A stretch of DNA of 44,921 bases, from contig NZ_KV794273.1 of NCBI RefSeq assembly GCF_001808705.1, forward strand, positions 330,722-375,642, given 5' to 3'. Source of the stretch: Streptococcus sp. HMSC074B11. GTDB taxonomy: Bacteria > Bacillota > Bacilli > Lactobacillales > Streptococcaceae. The translations under genes and the position numbers were made by a program. The notes beneath the pieces are model-generated. The model ran no database searches, was not told the DNA's origin, and saw nothing but the letters and a program-made list of their open reading frames with translations. Of the stretch, positions 26,101 to 35,961 are shown one piece after another (the first letter of the stretch is position 1; every line of letters starts with the position of its first letter).

Positions 26101-26154
26101 CGATATATCGCACCTCGTTATATAAAATATATCACACCTCGATATAAAATGCAA
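26101..26154 (-). promoter_or_regulatory. padR promoter with duplicated operator
   Basis: Minus strand TTGCAT (26149-26154), 17-nt spacer, TATATT (26126-26131). Two blocks of TATATCGAGGTGTGATATAT type, each with an ATATC..GATAT dyad, lie at 26127-26148 and 26101-26124. One covers the spacer and -10, the other the transcript start. Confidence 0.75.
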
Positions 26155-26186
26155 GAAAAAAAAGATCGTCCTCACGGACAATCTTT
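26155..26186 (-). terminator. Terminator of the padR operon's neighbour glnA
   Basis: Minus strand AAAGATTGTCC / GGACGATCTTT stem (26161-26186, GTGA loop) followed by eight U. It lies 11 nt after the glnA stop codon and directly precedes the padR -35 box. Confidence 0.88.
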
Positions 26187-26197
26187 CTGATTTATCA

Positions 26198-27544
26198 TTA
26201 GTAAAGATCTAGGTAATTGTCAATTTCCCATTGTGAAACGAAGGTTGCATAGCTTGCCCATTCGATTCGTTTAGCTTCAAGGAAGCTAGTGTAGATGTGC
26301 TCACCAAGAGCTGCTTTGACGACTTCGTCTTCGGTCAAAGCTTTCAAAGCGTTGTGAAGAGTTGATGGAAGGTCTGTGATACCAGCCTCTTTACGTTCTT
26401 CAGCAGTCATGATGTAGATATTTTCTTCGATTGGCGCTGGTGCTTCGATTTTGTTTTCAATACCGTGCAAACCAACTTCCAAAAGCACAGCCATAGCGAT
26501 ATATGGATTTGCCATTGGGTCTACTGAGCGCAACTCCAAACGAGTTCCCATTCCACGAGTAGCGGGAACGCGTACTAACGGAGAACGGTTACGACCAGCC
26601 CAAGCGATGTAAACAGGTGCTTCATAGCCTGGAACCAAACGTTTGTATGAGTTAACTGTCGGGTTCATGATAGCTGTGTAATTGTAAGCGTGCTTGATCA
26701 AACCACCAAGGAAATGATAGGCTGTTTCTGACAATTGCATTCCTTTTGGATCATTTGGATCAAAGAAGGCGTTGTTCCCTTCAGCATCAAACAAGGACAT
26801 ATTGCAGTGCATTCCTGAACCAGCGATACCAAATTTAGGTTTAGCCATAAAGGTTGCATACAAACCATGTTTACGCGCAATTGTCTTTACAACAAGTTTA
26901 AAGATTTGAATCTTGTCACAAGCACGAAGAACTTCATCGTACTTAAAGTCAATCTCATGTTGACCTACGGCAACTTCGTGGTGACTGGCTTCTACTTCAA
27001 ATCCCATTTTAGTCAAGACATTTACAATCTCACGACGGGTATTATCAGCAAGGTCTGTAGGCGCCAAATCAAAGTAACCACCCTTGTCATTCACCTCAAG
27101 AGTTGGGTCTCCATTTTCATCAAGCTTGAATAGGAAGAATTCTGGTTCCGGACCAAGGTTGAATGATTTGAATCCAACTTTCTCCATGTGATGAAGAGCT
27201 CGTTTAAGATTGCTTCGAGGATCTCCAGCAAATGGCTCTCCTTCTGTTGTATAGACATCACAGATTAATCCTGCGACACTACCGTTCTCATCTCCCCAAG
27301 GGAAGACAGTCCATGTGTCCAGATCAGGGTACAAGTACATATCTGATTCATTGATACGAACAAACCCTTCAATAGAAGATCCATCAAACATAGCCTTGTT
27401 TGACAAGACCTTGTCTAGTTGTTCATCTGTAGCAGGAATTTCGACGTTTTTCATTGTTCCCAAAATATCTGAAAACATGAGACGGATAAAGGTTACATTT
27501 TTTTCCTTAACTTCACGACGAATATCTGCAGCTGTGATTGGCAT
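26198..27544 (-). CDS. glnA: Glutamine synthetase type I
   Basis: A 448-aa GSI-alpha enzyme that makes glutamine from glutamate, ammonia and ATP as a dodecamer. Motifs visible: FDGSSIEGF near residue 52, the ATP/glutamate site [10 protein letters not shown] near 207, and NRSPLVRVP near 316. The adenylylation Tyr region is not of the regulated GSI-beta kind, as usual for Firmicutes. It follows glnR by 35 nt; in this group, GlnR with bound GlnA-glutamine represses the operon. Confidence 0.97.
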   Translation of the reverse strand: MPITAADIRREVKEKNVTFIRLMFSDILGTMKNVEIPATDEQLDKVLSNKAMFDGSSIEGFVRINESDMYLYPDLDTWTVFPWGDENGSVAGLICDVYTTEGEPFAGDPRSNLKRALHHMEKVGFKSFNLGPEPEFFLFKLDENGDPTLEVNDKGGYFDLAPTDLADNTRREIVNVLTKMGFEVEASHHEVAVGQHEIDFKYDEVLRACDKIQIFKLVVKTIARKHGLYATFMAKPKFGIAGSGMHCNMSLFDAEGNNAFFDPNDPKGMQLSETAYHFLGGLIKHAYNYTAIMNPTVNSYKRLVPGYEAPVYIAWAGRNRSPLVRVPATRGMGTRLELRSVDPMANPYIAMAVLLEVGLHGIENKIEAPAPIEENIYIMTAEERKEAGITDLPSTLHNALKALTEDEVVKAALGEHIYTSFLEAKRIEWASYATFVSQWEIDNYLDLY

Positions 27545-27579
27545 GGTTTTTCTCCTTATATATGACGACTTGCGGTTGC

Positions 27580-27936
27580 CTAACCGCGACCAAAAGGTGA
27601 TTGTTGAGAAGCAAAGCGACTTTGTTGAAGAACTTCATTCCGAAGGGCCCGACGAACCTCAGTTTGACTAACTGGTTTCTTGGCTTTCGCCTCACGTTCG
27701 GCATATTTTTTCTTGATAGCAGCAATGTTCAGACCTTCAGAGATATAGTCCTTAATCTCAAGCAACCGATCCATATCATTTAAAGAATACATCCGGCGAT
27801 TACCTTCGTTGCGATCAGGCTTTATCAACTCCTGATCTTCATAATAACGAATTTGACGCGCCGAAAGATCGGTCAGCTTCATAACACTACCAATAGGGAA
27901 AACTGCCATATTGCGACGAAATTCTTTTTCCTTCAT
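27580..27936 (-). CDS. glnR: Nitrogen-metabolism repressor GlnR
   Basis: A 118-aa MerR-family repressor. The winged-helix DNA-binding domain reads [24 protein letters not shown] (in part), followed by [15 protein letters not shown]. The C-terminal tail (QQSPFGRG) is the part that senses feedback-inhibited glutamine synthetase. The start [10 protein letters not shown] is set by GAGG 8 nt upstream, not the GTG two codons earlier. A GlnR box lies upstream of the promoter. Confidence 0.95.
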   Translation of the reverse strand: MKEKEFRRNMAVFPIGSVMKLTDLSARQIRYYEDQELIKPDRNEGNRRMYSLNDMDRLLEIKDYISEGLNIAAIKKKYAEREAKAKKPVSQTEVRRALRNEVLQQSRFASQQSPFGRG

Positions 27937-27960
27937 GTGCACTTCCTCTTCTTTCTGTCT

Positions 27961-28013
27961 ATTATAGTCTAAAAAAAATCAATCGTCAATCAATAATGTT
28001 ATATCTTGTGACA
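27961..28013 (-). promoter_or_regulatory. glnRA promoter and GlnR box
   Basis: Minus strand TTGACG (27984-27989), 17-nt spacer, TATAAT (27961-27966). The GlnR box TGTCACAAGATATAACA (27997-28013) fits TGTNA-N7-TNACA and lies 7 bp upstream of the -35, touching the stop codon of the membrane protein gene before it. Confidence 0.9.
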
Positions 28014-28541
28014 TTATTTTGTTTTTTTCAGTAAAATGCTCCGTAAACGATCAATATCGTAATTTACAAGAATTGCTGCAAAAACACCCATAAAAGTTTC
28101 AAATACACGAGCAAACACGTACAAAACAGTCTCTCCGCTCGGAATTGATAGGGTAATAATCAACATAGCCGCAACTCCACCGATAACACCTGCCTTATTG
28201 TTCATGGCAACATTTGTCATAATGGTTAACATGGTACAAATCGGAACAACAAGAAGGGTTACCCAGAAGGCGCCATGAAAAAGATTATTTAAGAGAAAGA
28301 AAATCAGGGCATAAAAACCACCGATACTATTTCCGAGAATACGTGATGTCCCAAAGTGGACACTCTTATCAAAGTCTTCTCTCAAGCTAAAAACGGCTGT
28401 AAGAGCTCCAATCTGAAGTCCCTTCCATCCAAAAAAACCAAAAATCATGAGGACCAAAAAAACAGCGATTCCTGTTTTAAACGTTCGCATCCCTAACTTA
28501 AACTTAGATTTATCAAATGTATACTTTTTAAAATAACTCAT
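28014..28541 (-). CDS. FUSC/aromatic acid exporter family membrane protein
   Basis: A 175-aa membrane protein with about four to five hydrophobic segments (residues 20-45, 70-95, 100-120, 122-140 and 143-165). The start MRTFKTGIAVFLVL.. pattern after a short basic N-terminus and the conserved LGNSIGGFYA region fit the aromatic acid exporter (ArAE_1/FUSC-like) family. The substrate is unknown. It has a TGATAAAAT extended -10 (28563-28571 region) and ends right at the GlnR box of glnRA. Confidence 0.75.
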   Translation of the reverse strand: MSYFKKYTFDKSKFKLGMRTFKTGIAVFLVLMIFGFFGWKGLQIGALTAVFSLREDFDKSVHFGTSRILGNSIGGFYALIFFLLNNLFHGAFWVTLLVVPICTMLTIMTNVAMNNKAGVIGGVAAMLIITLSIPSGETVLYVFARVFETFMGVFAAILVNYDIDRLRSILLKKTK

Positions 28542-28608
28542 AGGCTCATCTTTCTTTTTTCCATTTTATCATAAATTTACTTTTTTGAGAAAGAGATTCA
28601 TAAACAGA

Positions 28609-28636
28609 AAAGGAGAAGGTTTAATCCTTCTCCTTT
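28609..28636 (-). terminator. Terminator after mraY
   Basis: A perfect 11-bp stem AAAGGAGAAGG / CCTTCTCCTTT (28609-28619/28626-28636) with a U-rich tail on the minus strand. It closes the rsmH-ftsL-pbp2x-mraY cluster. Confidence 0.9.
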
Positions 28637-28658
28637 ATTATGATTTATTTTTCTATGA

Positions 28659-29639
28659 TTAAAACAAATACATAAAAGCCAAAGCCAAAATACTTGCGAA
28701 CAAACCGACACCCCAGAAGAAGAAGTCAACCTTCCACTCACTCCAGGCTTGGCCTTTACCTGAAAATCCACCCAACTCAAAATGGTGATGAACTGGTGTC
28801 ATCCGGAAGATACGTTTTCCTCCAGTCAACTTAAAGTAGGTAACTTGCATCATGACAGATGTTGTTTCAAAAACATACACTATCCCAATCAAGAGCAAGG
28901 TCCATTCTTGGTGTAACGCCATAGAAATAGCGGCCAACATTCCTCCAAGAGCAAGACTTCCCACATCTCCCATAAAAACTTTAGCAGGCTTATGGTTAAA
29001 GACAAAGAAACCAAGAAGACCACCAATCATGGCAAGAATCACTAGGAGAATATCCAATTGGTTTTGTACATAAGCAATGACTCCATAGGCAGATAGGCTA
29101 ATCACTACTGAGATACTTGCCAACCCATCAATTCCGTCAGTCAAGTTAACAGCATTCGAAAAACCAACTAACCAGAAGAGAGCAAAGAAAATGTAAAGAA
29201 CGCCTAGGTGCAATGGATACCCAAATACATTTAAGACATCCCCTCCTCTTTCATAAAAGAGATAGAAGATAACTCCTCCTACTAATTGAAGCAAGAGCTT
29301 TTGTTTAGGATTGAGCCCTTCATTGATTTTACGAAAAACCTTGAGGAAATCATCTAAGAAGCCAACCAAACCATACAAAACGAGAATAAAGAGGATCATT
29401 CCGACATTGTTGGTTAGTTGATTAGTCAAAAGTGCAAGAACTAAACTAACTAAAACACTTGTTACGAGGAAGACTATTCCTCCCATTGTAGGAGTCCCAG
29501 CTTTTGCCTGGTGCTGTTTAACATCCTCATGCATCTGCTGGCCTGTAATTTGCGCCTTTCTATAAAATTGGATAAAGGCCGGAATTCCTACTAAAGTTAG
29601 TAAAAATGTCACAATTCCAGCACTAATAGAAATAAACAT
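28659..29639 (-). CDS. mraY: Phospho-MurNAc-pentapeptide transferase MraY
   Basis: A 326-aa integral membrane enzyme that makes lipid I from UDP-MurNAc-pentapeptide and undecaprenyl phosphate. About ten transmembrane segments are visible, with the conserved cytoplasmic motifs TPTMGGIVF, the Asp pair in [19 protein letters not shown] and the [12 protein letters not shown] loop. It starts one base after the pbp2x stop, so it is coupled to it. Length is normal. Confidence 0.97.
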   Translation of the reverse strand: MFISISAGIVTFLLTLVGIPAFIQFYRKAQITGQQMHEDVKQHQAKAGTPTMGGIVFLVTSVLVSLVLALLTNQLTNNVGMILFILVLYGLVGFLDDFLKVFRKINEGLNPKQKLLLQLVGGVIFYLFYERGGDVLNVFGYPLHLGVLYIFFALFWLVGFSNAVNLTDGIDGLASISVVISLSAYGVIAYVQNQLDILLVILAMIGGLLGFFVFNHKPAKVFMGDVGSLALGGMLAAISMALHQEWTLLLIGIVYVFETTSVMMQVTYFKLTGGKRIFRMTPVHHHFELGGFSGKGQAWSEWKVDFFFWGVGLFASILALAFMYLF

Positions 29640-29640
29640 A

Positions 29641-31896
29641 TTAGTCTCCTAAAGTTAATTTAATTTTTTTAATGTTTTTGATAGCTGTATTAGTCCGAAC
29701 ATCTTGCTTCTGAACAACGGAACCTGAACCTTCAAATTCCAGTTCAATATCCAACCATTTAGCAAAGGTCTCGGCAGTCTCTTTTTTCCAGCCATACATG
29801 TCTGGAATTTCTTCTACCTTATCCGATAAAAGGAGAACTTGTTGGTTTGGTGCAAGATTGGTCCCTTCTTCTACAGAAGTCTCTTTAATCTTTGTTCCAG
29901 TACCTACAACGATTGGTTGCACAATATTTCGGCGTAAGGCTTCCGCCAACTCACCAGGTGAAATATCCTTGATGCTAGGCATTGCATAAGAAGATTCTGT
30001 CGTAACTTTATCTAAATTTTTAGCTGTAGACTGAAGATTGAGAGATTCTTTCATAGCTGAAGCCCGCTCCAAGATTGGGGTGGCAAATTCTCCCAACTGG
30101 ATACCTGAATAATGCTCAGGCTGTTGAACCGTTACATACAAGATAAAATCAGGATTTTCAGCAGGATTCATAGTCACAACTGAGAAAATATAATTGGTAG
30201 AACCAACCAAGTATCCTCCATTTTTCTCATCAGCGATTTGAGCCGTACCGGATTTAACTGCTACATTTTGTCCAGGAACTGTTATAATTGGCTTTCCTGT
30301 GTAGTGATTATACATAGTTCCATATAGAGGGTCCGTCCCAACTAAGATCATGTGATTTCGAGTTGTGCTTGCTGCCTCTTTGGAAACAGGATTTCCTACT
30401 ATTTCTTTTTGTGACTTACGTACAGACTGATTGTTAGTATCATAAATAGCACTTATAAATTTTGGCTCCAGCATAACTCCATCATTAGCAATAGCTGTAA
30501 AGGCACGAAGCATTTGTGTTTGTGTCACTGAAATTCCTTGCCCAAATGAGCTTTGAGCAATACTAACAATATTATCAGCTGGAAGTTGACCAGCGTATTC
30601 ATCTGTCAAGCCAAAGCGAGTTGGAACCCCAAATTTAAAGCGTTTTAGATAATCCAACCAAGTAGCATCTCCCATTTTTTGTTCAAGTAGACTCATTCCA
30701 ACATTACTGGAGTGAGCGAAACCTTGTAAGAAAGTCATCATCCCACCAGTAGTCAAACCCTCATTAACATCCCAATCTCGAGTCGTCGCATCCGCTATTT
30801 TGAATTCACTGCTATTGAAGTATTCTCCACTTGGGAAGGTATTATTATCAATAGAAGAAGCTAACGTCATAACCTTCATGCCTGATCCTGGTTCATAGTT
30901 ACTTTGATAAAGAATATCACGCCAAACAAAGTCCTCAGTGATTCCTTCTTTAGTATCTGCATTAAAGGTAGGTCGTTGGGTGGTAGCGAGGATTTCACCG
31001 GTCTTTGCACTGACCAAGGTCGCGGTCATATACTTACCTTTTACTTTTTCTAGAAAGGCATCCATCTGAGTTTCCATGAAGGACTGCAAAGGACTAGATA
31101 GGGTCGTATAGACGTCTTTCCCGTTTACGGTCTGTTGGGTGACTTGTTCTGTACCAGGAACAATATTACCTAGACGGTCTTTTTCGTATGTAATAATACC
31201 ATCTGTCCCTGCCAATAAACTATTTAAGGAACTCTCGATACCAGATGTCCCAATTAGACTTTTCGTGCCATCTTCATTTTCATGTAACTGTGCTAAACCA
31301 ATAAAGGATGAGGCAAATTTCCCATTTGGATAACTTCGATTTGGACTAGTCGTAAAATTAATACCCTCAACCTTAGCAGATTCTAAGTCCTGTTTAATGG
31401 ACATCATATTAGCATAGGTAATCCCATTCCCTTTAGCACCAAAAGAAACCTGTTTGAGATTTGGTTGAGAGAGTTGATTTTTGACGTAAGTCTCCTCCAT
31501 ATCTAAGTATTTATGAAAAATTTCTGCCACTTTGTTGTACTGAGATTCTTCTACATAAAGAACATCACCATTAGCGGACTTATATTCTTTATCTATTACA
31601 GCATAAACATTATAAGAGGTCGCATCTTCTGCTATGGGAGTTCCATTACGATCATAAATGGTTCCCCTCTTAGCAGGGACTGTTCGAGTTGTTTGATGAA
31701 CCTTATAAGCTTCTTTGACCAGGTCAACACCAAACTTCTTTCCCGTACCAATAATCACCGCAAAGTTAACCAAAAAAACAGCAAAGAGAATGACAGCCAA
31801 GAGACTAAGGCTTTTCCCAACTCGTCTGCGGTTTTCTAGAGGAGTTCTGCGATTCTTAATGGCAAAGTGTATGATTCTTTCTTTCCAGTTTTTCAT
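29641..31896 (-). CDS. pbp2x: Penicillin-binding protein 2X (altered SxxK motif)
   Basis: A 751-aa class B PBP, the septal transpeptidase and a main beta-lactam target. It has a single N-terminal membrane segment (about 28-50), the PBP dimerisation domain, the transpeptidase domain and two C-terminal PASTA domains. Catalytic motifs: SGMK (Ser338, codons 30877-30885) where susceptible pneumococci have STMK; SSN in FAHSSNVGM; and KSGTAQ. The Thr to Gly change corresponds to pneumococcal position 338, where substitutions are known to lower beta-lactam affinity. Met339 and His394 (pneumococcal numbers) look unaltered. ftsL is 3 nt upstream. Confidence 0.97.
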   Translation of the reverse strand: MKNWKERIIHFAIKNRRTPLENRRRVGKSLSLLAVILFAVFLVNFAVIIGTGKKFGVDLVKEAYKVHQTTRTVPAKRGTIYDRNGTPIAEDATSYNVYAVIDKEYKSANGDVLYVEESQYNKVAEIFHKYLDMEETYVKNQLSQPNLKQVSFGAKGNGITYANMMSIKQDLESAKVEGINFTTSPNRSYPNGKFASSFIGLAQLHENEDGTKSLIGTSGIESSLNSLLAGTDGIITYEKDRLGNIVPGTEQVTQQTVNGKDVYTTLSSPLQSFMETQMDAFLEKVKGKYMTATLVSAKTGEILATTQRPTFNADTKEGITEDFVWRDILYQSNYEPGSGMKVMTLASSIDNNTFPSGEYFNSSEFKIADATTRDWDVNEGLTTGGMMTFLQGFAHSSNVGMSLLEQKMGDATWLDYLKRFKFGVPTRFGLTDEYAGQLPADNIVSIAQSSFGQGISVTQTQMLRAFTAIANDGVMLEPKFISAIYDTNNQSVRKSQKEIVGNPVSKEAASTTRNHMILVGTDPLYGTMYNHYTGKPIITVPGQNVAVKSGTAQIADEKNGGYLVGSTNYIFSVVTMNPAENPDFILYVTVQQPEHYSGIQLGEFATPILERASAMKESLNLQSTAKNLDKVTTESSYAMPSIKDISPGELAEALRRNIVQPIVVGTGTKIKETSVEEGTNLAPNQQVLLLSDKVEEIPDMYGWKKETAETFAKWLDIELEFEGSGSVVQKQDVRTNTAIKNIKKIKLTLGD

Positions 31897-31899
31897 TTA

Positions 31900-32217
31900 C
31901 TACTCCGCCGATCGGATATTTTCATTATTTAATTGCAAATCTTGTGAATTTGCAATTCCGGTCAAACGTTCTGATCGGATTAATTCATTAACTTCTTGTT
32001 TAGCATCATCCAGCTCTGTCTTTTTCTCTTCAATCTGTGTGTTAACAGTTGTCAAATCATTCTGGACCTGCAAAAGTTTAGTCTGCATATAGACTACACT
32101 GATTGCTAAGACGAGAGCCGTGATGGCAATTGAAAGGTAAAAGGCCTTTTCAACACGTGAAAATTTTTTTATACGAGCTTGTAGCAATTGGCTCGTTGTT
32201 CCTCTGTTTTCTGCCAT
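31900..32217 (-). CDS. ftsL: Cell division protein FtsL
   Basis: A 105-aa bitopic protein: basic cytoplasmic tail (RIKKFSRVEKAFY), one transmembrane helix (about 27-46) and an extracellular coiled coil with Leu/Val heptads (QVQNDLTTVNTQIEEKKTEL). It belongs to the FtsL-DivIB-DivIC complex at the septum. It lies between rsmH (9 nt) and pbp2x (3 nt), the classic order of this cluster. Confidence 0.93.
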   Translation of the reverse strand: MAENRGTTSQLLQARIKKFSRVEKAFYLSIAITALVLAISVVYMQTKLLQVQNDLTTVNTQIEEKKTELDDAKQEVNELIRSERLTGIANSQDLQLNNENIRSAE

Positions 32218-32226
32218 TATTTCCTC

Positions 32227-33177
32227 TTACTTGTGAATTTTTCTTGCCACTCGAAGCTTGGCTGAGTGGGAACGATTATTGGCTTCCAATTCTTCCTTGC
32301 TTGGTAAAATCGGTTTCCGAGATACCAATTCCATTTTGGGCTTGAGATCGTCTGGGATGAAAGGCAAACCTTTAGGAACTTCAACTGTGGAAGCTTCCTT
32401 AAATAACTGTTTGGTCAAGCGGTCCTCCAGCGAATGGAAGGTAATCACTGATATTCTGCCATCTAGAGCCAGCATATCCATAGCCTGCTGGATTGATTCA
32501 TCTGCAGCACCCAGTTCATCATTGACCTCTATACGGATAGCTTGGAAAATTTGTTTGGCTGGGTGGCCTTTTTTCTTGAGCTCCTTTGCCGGTTTGGCAG
32601 ATTTAATAATCTCTGCCAATTCCGTCGTGGTCTCAATCGGTTTCTGTTCACGCGCCTGTTCAATTTTTCGAGCAATCTGTTTGGAAAACTTGTCCTCTCC
32701 ATATTTGAAAAAGATTCTTACCAAATCATGGTAGTCGTAGTGATTAACGACTTCATAAGCGGTCAAACTAGCTTCCTGATTCATGCGCATATCCAGCGGT
32801 GCATCCTTCTTATAGGAAAAACCACGTTCACGCTGATCCAACTGCGGGCTTGACACACCTAAATCATAACAAATTCCATCAATTTCAGTCACACCTAAGT
32901 CATGTAAGCGGTCCTTCAAATGACGGAAATTATCCTTGATGAAGGTGACCATGCCCTTTTCAATGTAAGGCGCCAAACGTTTTTGTGCATTATCAATAGC
33001 GTTTTGGTCCTGGTCAAAGGCATATAAATGCCCCTTCTCACTTAACTTACTTAATAAATACTCGCTGTGTCCTGCTCCTCCCAAGGTCGCATCAACGTAA
33101 ATACCATCAGGTTTTACATCTAGCATATCAATGGTCTCATGGAGCATGACCGTTACATGATGAAATTCTTTTGTCAT
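32227..33177 (-). CDS. rsmH: 16S rRNA (cytosine1402-N4)-methyltransferase
   Basis: A 316-aa SAM-dependent methyltransferase (MraW). Motifs: [11 protein letters not shown] at the N-terminus, [15 protein letters not shown] (SAM site), [19 protein letters not shown] and the C-terminal [11 protein letters not shown]. It heads the division cluster. The ribosome site is weak and the predicted transcription start is only about 3 nt before the ATG, so the mRNA may be nearly leaderless. Confidence 0.96.
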   Translation of the reverse strand: MTKEFHHVTVMLHETIDMLDVKPDGIYVDATLGGAGHSEYLLSKLSEKGHLYAFDQDQNAIDNAQKRLAPYIEKGMVTFIKDNFRHLKDRLHDLGVTEIDGICYDLGVSSPQLDQRERGFSYKKDAPLDMRMNQEASLTAYEVVNHYDYHDLVRIFFKYGEDKFSKQIARKIEQAREQKPIETTTELAEIIKSAKPAKELKKKGHPAKQIFQAIRIEVNDELGAADESIQQAMDMLALDGRISVITFHSLEDRLTKQLFKEASTVEVPKGLPFIPDDLKPKMELVSRKPILPSKEELEANNRSHSAKLRVARKIHK

Positions 33178-33186
33178 ATCTTATCT

Positions 33187-33195
33187 ATTTTACCA
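33187..33195 (-). promoter_or_regulatory. Extended -10 promoter of rsmH
   Basis: Minus strand TGGTAAAAT (-10 TAAAAT at 33187-33192 with an upstream TG). No strong -35. The ATG (33177) is 10 nt past the end of the -10, leaving almost no leader. Confidence 0.65.
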
Positions 33196-33245
33196 CAAAT
33201 CCGACTAGCTTGCACTCACTAAAGCTAAAACATTCCACTGTTGCT

Positions 33246-35072
33246 TTATTCCTTATACTCGACAGGCTTCTCAGCTACTTGAGCTAGCCCTGAGTCTACT
33301 TCTGGATTCAGGTGATGATGAACTGCCTCTGCCACTGCTCTTGGTATACCAACAGCGACAATCTCATCCACACTGGCTTCCTTGATTTTTGTCAGAGATT
33401 TGAAATATTTCATCAAATTCTGCTTGCGTTTTGGACCCAAGCCTTCAATTCCATCCAATTGAGAGGAGAAGGAATTTTTAGAACGTAGTTGTCGGTGGAA
33501 GGTAATGGCAAAGCGGTGGACTTCATCCTGAATGCGTTGCAGGAGGAAAAATTCTTGAGAATTGCGAGACAACTCTACCACCTCAAGTGGGTCTCCAAAG
33601 AGCAATTCATGGGTTTGGTGCTTGTCATTCTTTTGCAGGCCTGCGATCGGAATATCTAACCCCAACTCTTCTTGAATGACCTGTTTAGCGATATTGACCT
33701 GACCCTGACCACCATCGATGACGATTAAATCTGGTGGTGTCAAACCGTCACGCTGGACTCGTCCATAACGTCTACGAATAACCTCTCGCATACTTGCATA
33801 GTCATCTGGTCCGACCACAGTCTTGATTTTATACTTACGGTAATCCTTCTTGCTCGGTTTTCCGTTAACAAAAACAACCATGGCAGAGACTGGACTAGTC
33901 CCCATAATATTAGAGTTATCAAAAGACTCGATACGGACTGGGGTTGGAATTTGTAGAAGTCGTCCAAGATTTTCAATAGCTCCTTGAGTCTTTTCAACTG
34001 ATTTCTCTAACAGATTAAACTTCTGCTCTAAACTAACACGAGCGTTTTTGATAGCCAGATTAACCAGTTGCTTCTTCTCCCCTCGTTGGGGCTTGAGAAC
34101 CTTTGTATCCACCAAAGCCTTGATAGCTTCTTCGTCAATATCTTGAGGGATCAGGATTTCATTGGGAATCAGGTGAGATTTCTCCTGGTAAAATTGCCCC
34201 ACATAGGTCAAGAAATCCTCGTCTGGATCGTTGTAGTAAGGGAAGAGATTGACATCGCGTTCAATCAGTTTACCTTGACGGACAAAGAAAACCTGAACAC
34301 ACATCCAACCCTTATCCACGTAGTAACCAAATACATCACGGTTTTGGAGGTCTTTAGCCATGACTCGTTGCTTAGTCCGAAGGGTGCCAATAGCCTGAAT
34401 CAAATCACGGTATTCCGCGGCACGTTCAAACTCCATACTTTGGGCTGCCACAGCCATCTTCTCCTTGAGGTCATCAATGATTTTATCGTCTTGTCCCTTG
34501 AGAAAATCAGAGACTTCTTGGGACATAGCTTTAAAATAAGCTTCATCCTTGCGACAAACCGTATGAGCCATACACTGGCCGATATGGTAATAAAAACAAA
34601 CCTTAGAAGGAGGATTGGTACACTTGCGAAAAGGGAAAATCCGATCCAATAGCCGTTTGATTTCATTGGCCGCGCCCACATCCGGATAGGGACCAAAATA
34701 GAGTCCTCCGTCTTTCTTGACCTGACGGGTAATAATCAAACGAGGATAACGCTCATTGGTAATTTTGATAAAAGGATAGGACTTATCGTCCTTGAGCATA
34801 ATATTGTATTTAGGCTTGTTTTCCTTAATCAGGTTGATTTCAAGTAGAAGAGCCTCAATATTGGACTCCGTAACGATAAACTCAAAATCCACAATTTCAG
34901 ATACTAAGGCTTCTGTCTTGGTATCATGACTTCCACGGAAATAGGACCGTACACGATTACGCAGATTTTTAGCCTTCCCCACATAGATGATGGTCCCATT
35001 CTTGTCTTTGTGGATGTAACAACCTGGACTAGTTGGCAAGAGCTCCAGTTTTGATTTGATCAAGTTATTCAT
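33246..35072 (-). CDS. uvrC: Excinuclease ABC subunit C
   Basis: A 608-aa nucleotide-excision-repair nuclease. The N-terminal GIY-YIG domain ([22 protein letters not shown]), the UVR domain (about 200-235, [17 protein letters not shown]), the RNase H-like 5' nuclease ([26 protein letters not shown]) and C-terminal helix-hairpin-helix motifs are all present. Start [13 protein letters not shown] fits pneumococcal UvrC; a longer frame to 35114 begins upstream of the promoter. A TATAAT ends 7 nt before the ATG, so the mRNA is probably leaderless. The C-terminal tail differs from the pneumococcal one as I remember it. Confidence 0.95.
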   Translation of the reverse strand: MNNLIKSKLELLPTSPGCYIHKDKNGTIIYVGKAKNLRNRVRSYFRGSHDTKTEALVSEIVDFEFIVTESNIEALLLEINLIKENKPKYNIMLKDDKSYPFIKITNERYPRLIITRQVKKDGGLYFGPYPDVGAANEIKRLLDRIFPFRKCTNPPSKVCFYYHIGQCMAHTVCRKDEAYFKAMSQEVSDFLKGQDDKIIDDLKEKMAVAAQSMEFERAAEYRDLIQAIGTLRTKQRVMAKDLQNRDVFGYYVDKGWMCVQVFFVRQGKLIERDVNLFPYYNDPDEDFLTYVGQFYQEKSHLIPNEILIPQDIDEEAIKALVDTKVLKPQRGEKKQLVNLAIKNARVSLEQKFNLLEKSVEKTQGAIENLGRLLQIPTPVRIESFDNSNIMGTSPVSAMVVFVNGKPSKKDYRKYKIKTVVGPDDYASMREVIRRRYGRVQRDGLTPPDLIVIDGGQGQVNIAKQVIQEELGLDIPIAGLQKNDKHQTHELLFGDPLEVVELSRNSQEFFLLQRIQDEVHRFAITFHRQLRSKNSFSSQLDGIEGLGPKRKQNLMKYFKSLTKIKEASVDEIVAVGIPRAVAEAVHHHLNPEVDSGLAQVAEKPVEYKE

Positions 35073-35078
35073 AGTTCC

Positions 35079-35087
35079 ATTATAGCA
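35079..35087 (-). promoter_or_regulatory. Extended -10 promoter of uvrC, predicted leaderless
   Basis: Minus strand TGCTATAAT (35079-35087). The A of the uvrC ATG (35072) lies 7 nt beyond the -10, the normal place for +1. There is no Shine-Dalgarno sequence. Confidence 0.7.
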
Positions 35088-35140
35088 AAAACTCCTTACC
35101 ATTGCTGACATCAAGAAGTCCTATTTGAGCTTAAAAACAC

Positions 35141-35842
35141 TTATTCTCCAGAGCCGTAAAGTTTCTGAACTGCTTGAACATCTTGAGCCTGAATACCATA
35201 GTATGACCCCGCTGGCTGCATGACCGAAACTTCATTGGTATGTTCCAAACCAATGGCATGCCCTAGCTCATGCTCTGCTGTATGCAAGATGCGGTCGTAG
35301 GTATAGCCATAGTTTTGATTAGATAAATAATAATGATTCAGGCGAACGGTCACTGAAATGAATTGTTTGGTTAGGAGGTTTGTCTGACTCTCCGCCTCAC
35401 CGGCAACAGATGTGGAACCATCATTCATTTCAGTCGCAAAAATAGTTGCTTGGTCAGGTTCTGTCACAACTACAAAATTAAAAGCGCCAGTCTGATTCCA
35501 GTTTGCAATAGCTTCGGCATAAGCCTTTTGAAAGGTTGTATCCATTTGGGGATCAATATAAATTGTCGCCTGCGCTTGGGACCATTTTACTCCTGAATCT
35601 TGATGATGATCGGTCTGAGACAAGCCTTGCAACTTACCAGTTTCTTGCCATTGATGCCAACCTGCTTGACCAACTTGAACAAGTTGCCCCGCTTGATTGA
35701 AGACACCAGATAAATCTCCCGTCACATACCAGAGAATCCCTAAAGCAATGAGCATTAAGACTACCAGAGTCCACACAAGGCGCCAGAACATGCGCCAAAT
35801 CCCTAGTAACAATCGACATAGAACACGTATAATCCAGAACAT
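35141..35842 (-). CDS. Membrane-anchored matrixin-like zinc metalloprotease
   Basis: A 233-aa protein: a hydrophobic N-terminus with basic residues (about 7-38, transmembrane), a linker, and an M10-type protease domain. The zinc site HELGHAIGLEH is at residues 191-201 and the Met-turn VMQP at 207-210, both intact. Catalytic Glu is present. It probably acts outside the membrane; no pro-peptide cysteine switch is seen. Ribosome site AAGGCGGG. It lies between murN and uvrC, a position occupied by a similar gene in pneumococcus. The substrate is unknown; a cell-wall or surface protein is a guess. Confidence 0.85.
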   Translation of the reverse strand: MFWIIRVLCRLLLGIWRMFWRLVWTLVVLMLIALGILWYVTGDLSGVFNQAGQLVQVGQAGWHQWQETGKLQGLSQTDHHQDSGVKWSQAQATIYIDPQMDTTFQKAYAEAIANWNQTGAFNFVVVTEPDQATIFATEMNDGSTSVAGEAESQTNLLTKQFISVTVRLNHYYLSNQNYGYTYDRILHTAEHELGHAIGLEHTNEVSVMQPAGSYYGIQAQDVQAVQKLYGSGE

Positions 35843-35859
35843 GATTTCCCGCCTTTCTA

Positions 35860-35920
35860 AAAAAATAAGAATCTATCTTTTAGCCAAGGTTTCCCATTCT
35901 AAAGATAGATTTCTTATTTT
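35860..35920 (-). terminator. Terminator after the murMN region
   Basis: Long stem AATAAGAATCTATCTTT (35864-35880) with AAAGATAGATTTCTTATT (35901-35918, one bulge), followed by a U-run on the minus strand. It separates murMN from the metalloprotease gene. Confidence 0.85.
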
Positions 35921-35961
35921 ACTCGAGTAAGCTGAAAGAAAACTAAAACCACTTTGTTCAC

